Shown: positions 1-5,414 of the stretch, piece by piece
Position numbering within the stretch: the first letter of the stretch is position 1
How the letters are laid out: every line of letters starts with the position of its first letter
Program-made: the position numbers and the translations under genes
The notes under the pieces: model-generated
Databases searched by the model: none
What the model was told of the DNA's origin: nothing
What the model saw: the letters and a program-made list of their open reading frames with translations, nothing else
Assembly (NCBI GenBank): GCA_947178045.1
Contig: CAMWWR010000140.1
Location: 1 to 5,754 of the forward strand
Reading direction: 5' to 3'
Source: an uncultured Clostridia bacterium
GTDB lineage: Bacteria; Bacillota; Clostridia; Lachnospirales; Lachnospiraceae
DNA: 5,754 nt

Positions 1-420
1 CCCGAGGGCTGTACCTGCATCGAGGATAAAATATTTGTCTACAAGGGGGTGCGGATTCTCGGCCTGGGAGGCTCCATGCGCTACAAGCCGGGCCCGCACC
101 AGTATACGGAGAGCGAGATGAAGCAGCGGGTGGCCAGGCTCTGGTTTCAGCTGCTCCGCAGGCGCGGCTTCGACATACTGGTGGCCCATTCGCCGGCCTA
201 CCAGCTGAATGACGGGCGGGATCTGCCCCACCAGGGCTTTAAGATTTTCCGGAAGCTGATGGAGAAATACCGCCCGAAATTCTTCCTTCACGGGCATGTG
301 CACCTGTCCTACGGGAGGAATTACAAGCGGTATGATAAATATATGGACACGCATGTGATCAACGCATACGAGCGCTGTGTGTTTGATTTTGAAGCGGAAA
401 ACCCGCAGGAGCGCATGTAG
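1..420 (+). CDS. Metallophosphoesterase, calcineurin-like (5' end outside window)
   Basis: The frame is open from base 1 to the TAG at 418-420, giving the last 139 residues; the true start lies to the left. Three things point to the calcineurin-like phosphoesterase fold: a GLGGSMRYKPGP strand-loop near residue 21, an ILVAHSPAYQLND segment whose histidine (G/A-H-S/A-P context) is a usual metal ligand, and a C-terminal FLHGHVHLSYG stretch with the GHxH metal-binding motif. The N-terminal DxH, GDxxD and GNH(D/E) motifs expected of the family are not in view, so an intact active site cannot be confirmed. These enzymes use a di-metal centre to hydrolyse phosphoester bonds; the substrate here is unknown. 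No signal peptide or membrane segment is seen in the visible part, so a cytoplasmic enzyme is likely. The last codons form the left arm of the downstream terminator. The ATG at 49 is internal to the protein, not its start. Confidence 0.85.
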   Translation, partial: PEGCTCIEDKIFVYKGVRILGLGGSMRYKPGPHQYTESEMKQRVARLWFQLLRRRGFDILVAHSPAYQLNDGRDLPHQGFKIFRKLMEKYRPKFFLHGHVHLSYGRNYKRYDKYMDTHVINAYERCVFDFEAENPQERM

Positions 421-451
421 GCCGGACAGGCCTGCGGCTTCTGCGGGTTTT
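398..451. terminator. Bidirectional terminator between convergent genes
   Basis: A perfect 11-bp inverted repeat, AAAACCCGCAG (398-408) and CTGCGGGTTTT (441-451), surrounds a 32-nt loop. The A-run on one side and T-run on the other give a U-tract on both strands, so it can end both the metallophosphoesterase transcript (+) and the metY transcript (-). The left arm lies inside the metallophosphoesterase coding sequence. A competing stem, CCGCAGG (403-409) with CCTGCGG (431-437), uses part of the same bases. The loop is large for an intrinsic terminator, so strength is uncertain. Confidence 0.6.
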
Positions 452-475
452 CTGCGCATGTGCAGAGGAATTGAA

Positions 476-1762
476 TTATACCGCTGCGGCGGCGAAGCCG
501 CGCTCCAGATCGGCGATGATGTCGTCGATATGCTCCGTGCCGATCGAGAGGCGGATGGTGTTCGGATGAATATCCTGCTCCTCCAGCTCCGCAGCGGTCA
601 GCTGAGAATGCGTGGTGGTCGCCGGGTGGATGACAAGGCTCTTGACATCCGCGACATTCGCAAGCAGGGAGAAAATCTCCAGATTGTCAATGAACCGGTG
701 CGCCTCCGCCTGTCCGCCCTTGATATCAAAGGTAAAAATGGAAGCGCCGCCGTTCGGGAAATATTTTTCGTACAGGGCGTGATCCGGGTGATCCGGCAGC
801 GACGGGTGGTTGACACGCTCCACGAGCGGGTGCTTTGCCAGATAATCCACAACCTTTTTCGTGTTCTCCGCGTGGCGTTCCAGCCTCAGGGAAAGGGTCT
901 CCACGCCCTGCAAAAGCAGGAAGGCATTGAACGGGGAAATCGCAGCGCCGGTATCGCGCAGCAGAATCGCGCGGATGTAAGTAACAAAGGCAGCAGGGCC
1001 CGCGGCATCGACAAATGATACGCCGTGATAGCTTGGATTCGGATCCGCGATCGCAGGGAATTTGCCGCCTGCCCTCCAGTCAAATTTTCCGGAATCTACG
1101 ATGATGCCGCCGAGCGTCGTGCCGTGCCCGCCGATGAATTTGGTCGCGGAATGCACCACGATATCAGCGCCGTGCTCGATCGGACGGATCAGGTACGGTG
1201 TGCCGAAGGTATTGTCAATAACGAGCGGAAGACCATGCTTATGAGCGATCGCCGCGATCGCGTCAATATCCGGGATGTCGCTGTTCGGATTGCCGAGCGT
1301 CTCCAGATAGATGGCGCGCGTATTTTCCTGGATGGCATTTTCCACCTCGGTCAGATTGTGCGCATCCACGAAGGTTGCCGTGATGCCGTAGTGCGGGAGG
1401 GTGTGCTCAAAAAGATTGTAGCTGCCGCCGTAGATGGTTTTCTGGGAGACGATATGCCCGCCGTCCGGAGCCAGCGCCTCAATGGCGTATGTAATTGCCG
1501 CAGCGCCAGAAGCTACGGCAAGCGCCGCAACGCCGCCCTCCAGAGCAGCGATCCGCTTTTCGAATACATCCTGCGTGGAATTGGTCAGGCGGCCGTAGAT
1601 ATTGCCCGCGTCCGCAAGCCCGAAGCGTGCTGCCGCATGTGCGGAGTTTTTGAATACATAAGAAGTCGTCTGATAGATCGGCACGGCTCTGGAATCGGTG
1701 GCCGGGTCCGGCTGCTCCTGTCCGACATGCAGCTGAAGGGTTTCAAATTTGTATTCGCTCAT
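476..1762 (-). CDS. metY: O-acetylhomoserine sulfhydrylase (aminocarboxypropyltransferase)
   Basis: This 428-residue protein is a full-length member of the Cys/Met-metabolism PLP enzyme family (fold type I). The family reaction is O-acetyl-L-homoserine plus sulfide giving L-homocysteine plus acetate, the direct sulfhydrylation route to methionine in the cytoplasm. Recognisable parts, in order: IYGRLTNST at 55-63 (Tyr and Arg that contact PLP phosphate across the dimer), SGAAA at 85-89 (phosphate loop, usually SGMAA), Tyr111 in KTIYGGSYNLF (ring stacking), Asp183 in VIDNTFGTP (pyridine nitrogen), the Schiff-base Lys208 in VVHSATKFIGGHG, and Arg404 in TIRLSIGTEH (substrate carboxylate). The start is ATG at 1762-1760, preceded by AAAGAGG (1777-1771) at about 8 nt. 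The long region after Lys208 containing FDWRAGGKFP and the overall length favour MetY over the shorter cystathionine gamma-synthase/lyase relatives. It is divergent from an Rrf2 regulator and has a strong promoter overlapped by a dyad, suggesting sulfur- or redox-responsive repression. A homocysteine synthase accepting O-acetylserine as a side substrate is possible. Confidence 0.95.
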   Translation of the reverse strand: MSEYKFETLQLHVGQEQPDPATDSRAVPIYQTTSYVFKNSAHAAARFGLADAGNIYGRLTNSTQDVFEKRIAALEGGVAALAVASGAAAITYAIEALAPDGGHIVSQKTIYGGSYNLFEHTLPHYGITATFVDAHNLTEVENAIQENTRAIYLETLGNPNSDIPDIDAIAAIAHKHGLPLVIDNTFGTPYLIRPIEHGADIVVHSATKFIGGHGTTLGGIIVDSGKFDWRAGGKFPAIADPNPSYHGVSFVDAAGPAAFVTYIRAILLRDTGAAISPFNAFLLLQGVETLSLRLERHAENTKKVVDYLAKHPLVERVNHPSLPDHPDHALYEKYFPNGGASIFTFDIKGGQAEAHRFIDNLEIFSLLANVADVKSLVIHPATTTHSQLTAAELEEQDIHPNTIRLSIGTEHIDDIIADLERGFAAAAV

Positions 1763-1803
1763 AATAGTGTCCTCTTTTCGTCTCAGATTTTCGTTTATTT
1801 TGC

Positions 1804-1823
1804 ATGCTGCTATGATACAGCAT
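1804..1823. repeat. Inverted repeat over the metY -10
   Basis: ATGCTG (1804-1809) and CAGCAT (1818-1823) are perfect arms with an 8-bp spacer that contains the metY -10 box. Because the predicted transcript starts near 1805, the arms would not both be in RNA, so a protein-binding site is more likely than an RNA hairpin. Its sequence differs from the ACCTAT dyads. It may be chance. Confidence 0.35.
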
Positions 1824-1840
1824 TAAACCTATCTTGTCAA
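1812..1840 (-). promoter_or_regulatory. metY sigma-A promoter
   Basis: On the minus strand a consensus -35 TTGACA (1840-1835) is followed by exactly 17 bp and a -10 TATCAT (1817-1812). The predicted transcript starts near 1805, giving a leader of about 43 nt before the metY ATG, too short for a SAM riboswitch or T-box. The -35 lies inside an inverted repeat and the -10 inside another, so the promoter looks controllable by bound repressors. Confidence 0.8.
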
Positions 1841-1845
1841 TAGGT
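1827..1845. promoter_or_regulatory. Candidate Rrf2 operator over the metY -35
   Basis: Perfect 6-bp arms ACCTAT (1827-1832) and ATAGGT (1840-1845) are separated by 7 bp and centred at 1836, on the metY -35 box. A matching dyad with the same 7-bp spacing lies on the promoter of the adjacent Rrf2 gene. Rrf2 proteins bind pseudo-palindromes as dimers, so occupancy here should block RNA polymerase at metY. The assignment to this regulator is inferred. Confidence 0.6.
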
Positions 1846-1850
1846 AAATA

Positions 1851-1889
1851 GACAAAAATTCCGGAGCCGGACGAAAATTCCAAAGCGGC
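1851..1889. repeat. 19-bp imperfect tandem repeat in the divergent promoter region
   Basis: Two copies begin at 1851 and 1870 and match at 15 of 20 positions, with the shared core GAC(A/G)AAAATTCC followed by AGC. The copies lie between the two candidate operators, upstream of both promoters. The 19-bp period is close to two helical turns, as expected of a direct-repeat binding site for a regulator. The first copy also contains TCCGG-AG-CCGGA (1860-1871), a short palindrome. Function is unknown. Confidence 0.45.
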
Positions 1890-1919
1890 TTGATTAACCC
1901 TGTTACCTTGCGCTATAAT
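1890..1919 (+). promoter_or_regulatory. Promoter of the Rrf2 regulator gene
   Basis: A perfect -10 TATAAT (1914-1919) is preceded at 18 bp by TTGATT (1890-1895) as a -35. The start point would be near 1926, giving a short leader of about 20 nt that contains the GGAGG ribosome binding site (1935-1939). The -10 is overlapped by a dyad resembling the one on metY. Confidence 0.7.
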
Positions 1920-1923
1920 AGGT
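1905..1923. promoter_or_regulatory. Candidate Rrf2 operator over its own -10 (autoregulation)
   Basis: The right arm ATAGGT (1918-1923) is identical to that of the metY operator; the left arm ACCTTG (1905-1910) matches ACCTAT at four of six positions, again with a 7-bp spacer. The dyad covers the TATAAT box, so a bound repressor would shut its own gene. The weaker left arm suggests lower affinity than the metY site. Confidence 0.5.
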
Positions 1924-1947
1924 TTATCAAGAACGGAGGTCTCTGAT

Positions 1948-2367
1948 ATGATTTCGACAAAGGGAAGATATGCACTGCGGGTGATGGTGGATCTTGCAAG
2001 CCAGGACGCCGGTCATTTTGTGCCGCTGGACGAGATAGCGGAACGGCAGGGAATATCGAAAAAGTATCTGGAAATTATATTGAAAACACTGGTGGAAAAG
2101 AAGCTTCTGAAGGGCATGCGGGGAAAGGGTGGAGGCTACAGGCTCACGCGCAGGCCGGAGGAGTATACCGCGGGAGAAATCCTGGAGCTGGCAGAGGGAA
2201 CGCTGGCGAGCGTGGCCTGCCTTCGCGCCGGCGCGGAGCCGTGCGAGCGGCGGGAGCGGTGCAGCACACTTCCGATGTGGGAGCGGTTTGACAGGATGGT
2301 GCATGATTTCTTCTACGGGATCACGTTGGCGGAGCTGGCCGCGGAGGGGACGGACGCTGTGCCGTGA
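1948..2367 (+). CDS. Rrf2-family transcriptional regulator with three conserved-type cysteines (CymR/IscR-like)
   Basis: This 139-residue protein is the usual Rrf2 length. It opens with MISTKGRYALRVMVDLA, a hallmark of the family, then a helix-turn-helix around residues 26-46 (VPLDEIAERQGISKKYLEIIL) and a wing at 57-69 (GMRGKGGGYRLTR). Cys91, Cys99 and Cys105 follow, the last in CSTLPMW, where many Rrf2 proteins carry an Fe-S cluster. The spacing is C-x7-C-x5-C, not the x5/x5 of E. coli IscR, and the position of the IscR His107 ligand is Leu108. Start ATG 1948 has GGAGG (1935-1939) at 8 nt. The gene is divergent from metY, and matching dyads lie on both promoters, so it most likely represses metY and itself. 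In Bacillus and Staphylococcus the Rrf2 protein CymR controls cysteine and methionine supply genes, which fits the neighbour; the cysteines also allow an IscR-like or NsrR-like sensor. No exact symbol is justified. Confidence 0.9.
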   Translation: MISTKGRYALRVMVDLASQDAGHFVPLDEIAERQGISKKYLEIILKTLVEKKLLKGMRGKGGGYRLTRRPEEYTAGEILELAEGTLASVACLRAGAEPCERRERCSTLPMWERFDRMVHDFFYGITLAELAAEGTDAVP

Positions 2368-2400
2368 TGCCCGGAACGGGGAGCATGGACGAAACGATTT

Positions 2401-2446
2401 CGGCGGAGGGGAATTATTCCTGCGTTTAGTGTCCGCTGCGTTTTTT
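2401..2446 (+). terminator. Probable Rho-independent terminator after the Rrf2 gene
   Basis: The stem pairs 2401-2407 (CGGCGGA) with 2432-2438 (TCCGCTG), including one G-U pair, followed by CG and a run of six T (2441-2446). The 24-nt loop can form a small inner hairpin, GGAA (2410-2413) with TTCC (2417-2420). It sits 34 nt after the Rrf2 stop and upstream of the next promoter, the expected place. The two-base gap between stem and T-run weakens it slightly. Confidence 0.55.
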
Positions 2447-2528
2447 CCAGGCGAAAGCGTGTCCGTGCAGAAAGAAGCAGTTCCCGAACACCCGGAATGT
2501 AAAATGCGGAAACTCAAGATGACACGGG

Positions 2529-2557
2529 TTGATTTTGCCGCTCGATTTGATTATAAT
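2529..2557 (+). promoter_or_regulatory. Promoter of the DUF362 gene
   Basis: TTGATT (2529-2534), a 17-bp spacer and a perfect TATAAT (2552-2557) form a good sigma-A promoter. Transcription would start near 2564, which leaves a leader of about 90 nt before the chosen ATG at 2653 and supports that start over TTG 2566 or ATG 2569. Confidence 0.75.
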
Positions 2558-2577
2558 GTTTCTTATTGATGCAATTC

Positions 2578-2612
2578 GCATTCAGATACCTGACAGATAA
2601 TGATTCGAATGC
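2578..2612 (+). other. Possible hairpin in the DUF362 leader
   Basis: GCATTC (2578-2583) pairs with GAATGC (2607-2612), and GAT (2585-2587) pairs with ATT (2603-2605, one G-U), with a single A-C mismatch between the segments and a 15-nt loop. It lies inside the predicted leader RNA, well ahead of the ribosome binding site. No known riboswitch class is recognised. Confidence 0.25.
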
Positions 2613-2652
2613 CGTTTATGCTATTAACTACTATGAAAAGACGAGGTGTGCT

Positions 2653-3516
2653 ATGTCAAGAGCAAAGGTTTATTTTACGGAAGAGATTACTCCGGAGGCA
2701 ATGATACGGATGTATGAGGCGGCGGGACGGAAGCTGGAGGGAAAGGTTGCCGTTAAGATTCATTCCGGCGAGGTCGGAAATCAGAATTTTCTGCGCCCGG
2801 ACTTTATGGAGCCGGTCGTAAAGTATGTAAGCGGCACGATCGTGGAGTGCAACACTGCGTACAAAGGAAAACGGAACACAACAAGAGAGCATGCCAGAAC
2901 CATGAAGCTGCACGGCTGGATGGATATCGCGAGGGTCGATATTCTGGACGCGGTCGATCAGTTTGAGCTTCCGGTGCCGAACGGCAGGCGTATCCGGAGA
3001 AATTTTGTCGGAGCGGGTATGAAGAATTATGAGTCCATGCTTGTGCTCTCCCACTTCAAGGGGCATCCGATGGGCGGCTTCGGCGGGGCGCTGAAAAATA
3101 TTGCCATCGGGCTGGCATCCTCCCGCGGTAAGGCATATATTCACGGTGCGGGGGATGTGAATCAGGCATGGTCCGCCGAGCAGAGCGCTTTCCTGGAATC
3201 CATGGCGGATGCCGCCAAATCCATTATGGATTATTACAACGGAAAAATCGTATTTGTCAACGTGATGAAGAACATGTCCGTGGACTGTGATTGCTGTGCG
3301 GTTGCGGAGGACCCGGCCATGGCTGATATCGGGATACTCTCCTCCCTTGATCCGGTCGCGCTGGACCAGGCATGTCTGGACCTTGTGTATGCCTCGAAGG
3401 ATCCGGGCAGGGAGCATCTGATCGAGCGGATCGAATCGCGCAACGGCGTGCACACGGTGGAGGCTGCGGCAGAGCTCGGCGTGGGCAGCAGGGAGTATGA
3501 GCTGATAAGGCTTTAA
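2653..3516 (+). CDS. DUF362 domain-containing protein
   Basis: From ATG 2653 this is a 287-residue protein matching the DUF362 family. The diagnostic segment is SHFKGHPMGGFGGALKNIAIGLAS at about 133-156, followed by SRGK. Further on are DCDCCA at 211-216 and DIGILSSLDPVALDQACLDLV at 225-245, also typical. The biochemical role of DUF362 is not firmly established; relatives are annotated as Fe-S centre proteins. Many carry a ferredoxin-like CxxCxxCxxxC insert after the GK segment, but here that region (161-195) has no cysteine, so no 4Fe-4S ferredoxin module is present; Cys212, Cys214 and Cys215 are the only clustered cysteines. No signal peptide or membrane helix is seen. The start is chosen for GAGGTG (2643-2648) just upstream; in-frame TTG 2566 and ATG 2569 would add 28-29 residues, but they lack a ribosome site and sit at the predicted transcript start. 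The gene ends 21 bp from the convergent EAL gene. Confidence 0.85.
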   Translation: MSRAKVYFTEEITPEAMIRMYEAAGRKLEGKVAVKIHSGEVGNQNFLRPDFMEPVVKYVSGTIVECNTAYKGKRNTTREHARTMKLHGWMDIARVDILDAVDQFELPVPNGRRIRRNFVGAGMKNYESMLVLSHFKGHPMGGFGGALKNIAIGLASSRGKAYIHGAGDVNQAWSAEQSAFLESMADAAKSIMDYYNGKIVFVNVMKNMSVDCDCCAVAEDPAMADIGILSSLDPVALDQACLDLVYASKDPGREHLIERIESRNGVHTVEAAAELGVGSREYELIRL

Positions 3517-3537
3517 AAAAGGATTCGGGCAGAGCCG

Positions 3538-5205
3538 TTACGAGAGGAATTTGCCGATAAACTCGTCCTTCGGACAGGGCTTGCTGTAATAGAAGCCCTG
3601 GATGAAATCAGGCCCGAGCGCAGAAATTTTCTCCAGCTCGTCCGTGGTTTCGACGCCCTCCACACAGACCTGCAGACCGAGGCTGTGCACCATTTGAATG
3701 ATGTTGATCATAAGCTGATATTCGTATGTATTCTGCAGCGCCTTCAACGTAAAGCTGCGGTCGAGCTTTACGATGTGAGGCATCAGAGTGCCGATGTTCT
3801 GGAGGTTGGAGTAGCCGGTGCCGAAGTCGTCGATGGCGATGTTCACGCCGTGCTCCTTCAGCCGGTTCCAGACATTCTGGATCGCCGGTGTATTTTCCAG
3901 ATGCCCGCTCTCCGTCAGTTCCATGATAATGCTGGACGGCTGCAGCGTGGCGCTTGCAATGCTGGAGGTGATCTCCGTCAGGATCGCGCTCTTGATGATC
4001 TGAATGTAGGAGAGGTTGATAGATATCTTAAAATCAGGACATTGCTTCTGACATTCCTGGCACATGGCCATGGCGTTGTGCAGGATCCATTTTCCTACCG
4101 GAATAATCAGGCCGCTCTCCTCCAGAATCGGTATGAACTCCGCAGGAGAGACAAATTCGGTGTCATATATGCAGAAGCGCAGCAGGGCCTCCGCGGCGAA
4201 CAGCTCCCCGGAGCCCGTTTTCATGATCGGCTGGAAATACAGCTCGAAGCCGCAGAAATCGTTCGCGACTGCCTCGCGCAGGGCGCGGAGCAGCACGCGC
4301 TTGCGGAGAAAGCGGCTGTAATCCTCGGAGCGGAACAGGTAGACCTGATTTTTGCCCCGGAGCTTGGCCTCGCCCAGCGCGAAATGCGATATTTTTGTGA
4401 TGTCCGTATAATCCAGATCGGTCATATCAATGCTTGTGATGATGCCGCCCGAGATAGTGTAGACCGATTCGTAGTGCCGTTCTTCTATTTTTTTCTCAAT
4501 CTCGCTGCATATACGGCGGTAGAGCTTTTCGGCGTCGCTGCCCGAGCCGCCCAGAAAATCAGCGACGACAAATTCATCGGCGACCATGCGGTAGGCCTGC
4601 TGGCCCGGCAGCAGGGAATGCTCGATACATTCCGCGACGATGCGGAGGATGATATCGCCGTATTCGGTGCCGAATTTTTCATTGATGTCGCGAAAATCGT
4701 CGATGCCCATCCGAAGAATAAAGCCCTTTGGAAACGACTTCTGAAAGCGCTGGATCCGGTTGCGGAACGTGGATTCCCCGAGCAGGCCGCTGACATTGTC
4801 GGCGATCTGTCGGACGCCGATCTCGTTGACGCAGCCGATCATAAATTCGGGCCGGGAATCCTGATCGTTCACCACGATGCCGCGGCAGTTGATCCAGATC
4901 GGAGAGCCATCCTTCCCGATCCAGCGGTAGCGCAGATTATGGGTCTGTTTTTTGCCGCTTGTCAGATTGGCGAGATCATTGCTGAGCATCAGATAGTCGT
5001 CGCTGCAGACGAACTCCTTCAGAACCTCGGAGGCGTTGGAAAATTCGTTTGACGGCATGCGGAAGCGCTCTGCCGCAGCGCTGGAGATATAATAGCAGTC
5101 TTTTTTCAGATCGAACACGAAAAGATAATCGTCCATGCATGAAGCAAATTGTTTGATGGCGTCTTGAAAGGATTCGTAGGAGCGCCGAAAAGCTTTTTCT
5201 TCCAT
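3538..5205 (-). CDS. PAS-GGDEF(degenerate)-EAL protein, predicted cyclic-di-GMP phosphodiesterase
   Basis: This 555-residue cytoplasmic protein has a PAS-like sensor domain (about 18-130, with LRYRWIGKDGSPIWINCRG), a GGDEF-like domain (about 140-295) and an EAL domain (about 303-553). The EAL domain has the residues associated with phosphodiesterase activity: Glu339 in EALLRF, Asn397 in INLS, Glu429 in MELTES, Asp459-Asp460 in IDDFGTGYSNL, Lys480 in VKLDRSF, Glu516 in VEGVET and Gln536 in IQGFYYSKP. It should therefore hydrolyse cyclic-di-GMP to pGpG. The GGDEF signature is V208-A209-D-E-F, the first metal-binding Asp of the usual DxDxF is Gly167, and no RxxD inhibitory site precedes the signature. 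This half probably does not make cyclic-di-GMP; it may bind GTP or a partner and regulate the EAL domain, as in known degenerate GGDEF-EAL proteins. No membrane segment is seen, so the PAS domain would read an internal signal. The start ATG 5205-5203 has AGGA about 12 nt upstream, a long spacing, so translation may be modest. Confidence 0.93.
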   Translation of the reverse strand: MEEKAFRRSYESFQDAIKQFASCMDDYLFVFDLKKDCYYISSAAAERFRMPSNEFSNASEVLKEFVCSDDYLMLSNDLANLTSGKKQTHNLRYRWIGKDGSPIWINCRGIVVNDQDSRPEFMIGCVNEIGVRQIADNVSGLLGESTFRNRIQRFQKSFPKGFILRMGIDDFRDINEKFGTEYGDIILRIVAECIEHSLLPGQQAYRMVADEFVVADFLGGSGSDAEKLYRRICSEIEKKIEERHYESVYTISGGIITSIDMTDLDYTDITKISHFALGEAKLRGKNQVYLFRSEDYSRFLRKRVLLRALREAVANDFCGFELYFQPIMKTGSGELFAAEALLRFCIYDTEFVSPAEFIPILEESGLIIPVGKWILHNAMAMCQECQKQCPDFKISINLSYIQIIKSAILTEITSSIASATLQPSSIIMELTESGHLENTPAIQNVWNRLKEHGVNIAIDDFGTGYSNLQNIGTLMPHIVKLDRSFTLKALQNTYEYQLMINIIQMVHSLGLQVCVEGVETTDELEKISALGPDFIQGFYYSKPCPKDEFIGKFLS

Positions 5206-5256
5206 AAAATAATATCATCCTTGATTCGGTATTGATTATAAAATCTTCACATTAGA

Positions 5257-5284
5257 ATTATACAACATCTCGAGAGAAAATCAA
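5257..5284 (-). promoter_or_regulatory. Promoter of the PAS-GGDEF-EAL gene
   Basis: On the minus strand TTGATT (5284-5279), a 16-bp spacer and a perfect TATAAT (5262-5257) lie about 50 bp before the ATG. A second TATAAT (5240-5235) has no -35 partner. The TTGATT is part of a doubled TTGATTGATT. Confidence 0.6.
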
Positions 5285-5346
5285 TCAAAATCTGTATATT
5301 ACAACGAAAAGTCGATAAATTTCAGGAAAATAAAAGGGCAAATTGC

Positions 5347-5375
5347 TTGACCGGACTGTAAAAATACGGTATAAC
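5347..5375 (+). promoter_or_regulatory. Promoter of the nucleotidyltransferase-like gene
   Basis: TTGACC (5347-5352), a 17-bp spacer and TATAAC (5370-5375) make a good sigma-A promoter on the plus strand. Transcription would start near 5382, about 33 nt before the ATG at 5415. It is divergent from and does not overlap the EAL-gene promoter. Confidence 0.7.
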
Positions 5376-5414
5376 TGTGAAAATAGAAGACATACCAAAA
5401 AGAGGAAAAAGAAA

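Noticed and set aside
411..466. Direct repeat GCGCATGT (411-418 and 454-461) and a small hairpin at 451-466
   Set aside because: An eight-base match and a 5-bp stem are expected by chance in this GC-rich junction and add nothing to the terminator.
1763..1805. SAM riboswitch or T-box in the metY leader
   Set aside because: The predicted leader is about 43 nt, too short, and lacks the conserved elements of either class.
377..1843. Two long plus-strand open frames (377-1018 and 1025-1843) antisense to metY
   Set aside because: metY is full length with all catalytic motifs; the antisense products show no known motif and no plausible start signals.
2447..2528. Possible small gene or RNA between the Rrf2 terminator and the DUF362 promoter
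   Set aside because: No start with a ribosome site and no promoter were seen; only a weak imperfect dyad at 2483-2499.
3515..3537. Terminator between the convergent DUF362 and EAL genes
   Set aside because: The six-base T-run on the minus strand is preceded only by a 3-bp stem; too weak to call, so the two transcripts may overlap.
3685..5052. A 455-codon open frame on the plus strand, antisense to the GGDEF-EAL gene
   Set aside because: It lies wholly inside a gene with unmistakable EAL motifs, has no ribosome site or recognisable domain, and its composition is that of a GC-rich antisense shadow.
5325..5375. Cyclic-di-GMP (GEMM-type) riboswitch suggested by AGGGCAAA near the EAL gene
   Set aside because: The match is only a few bases, lies upstream of the -35 for the plus-strand gene and so outside its transcript, and no paired stems were found.
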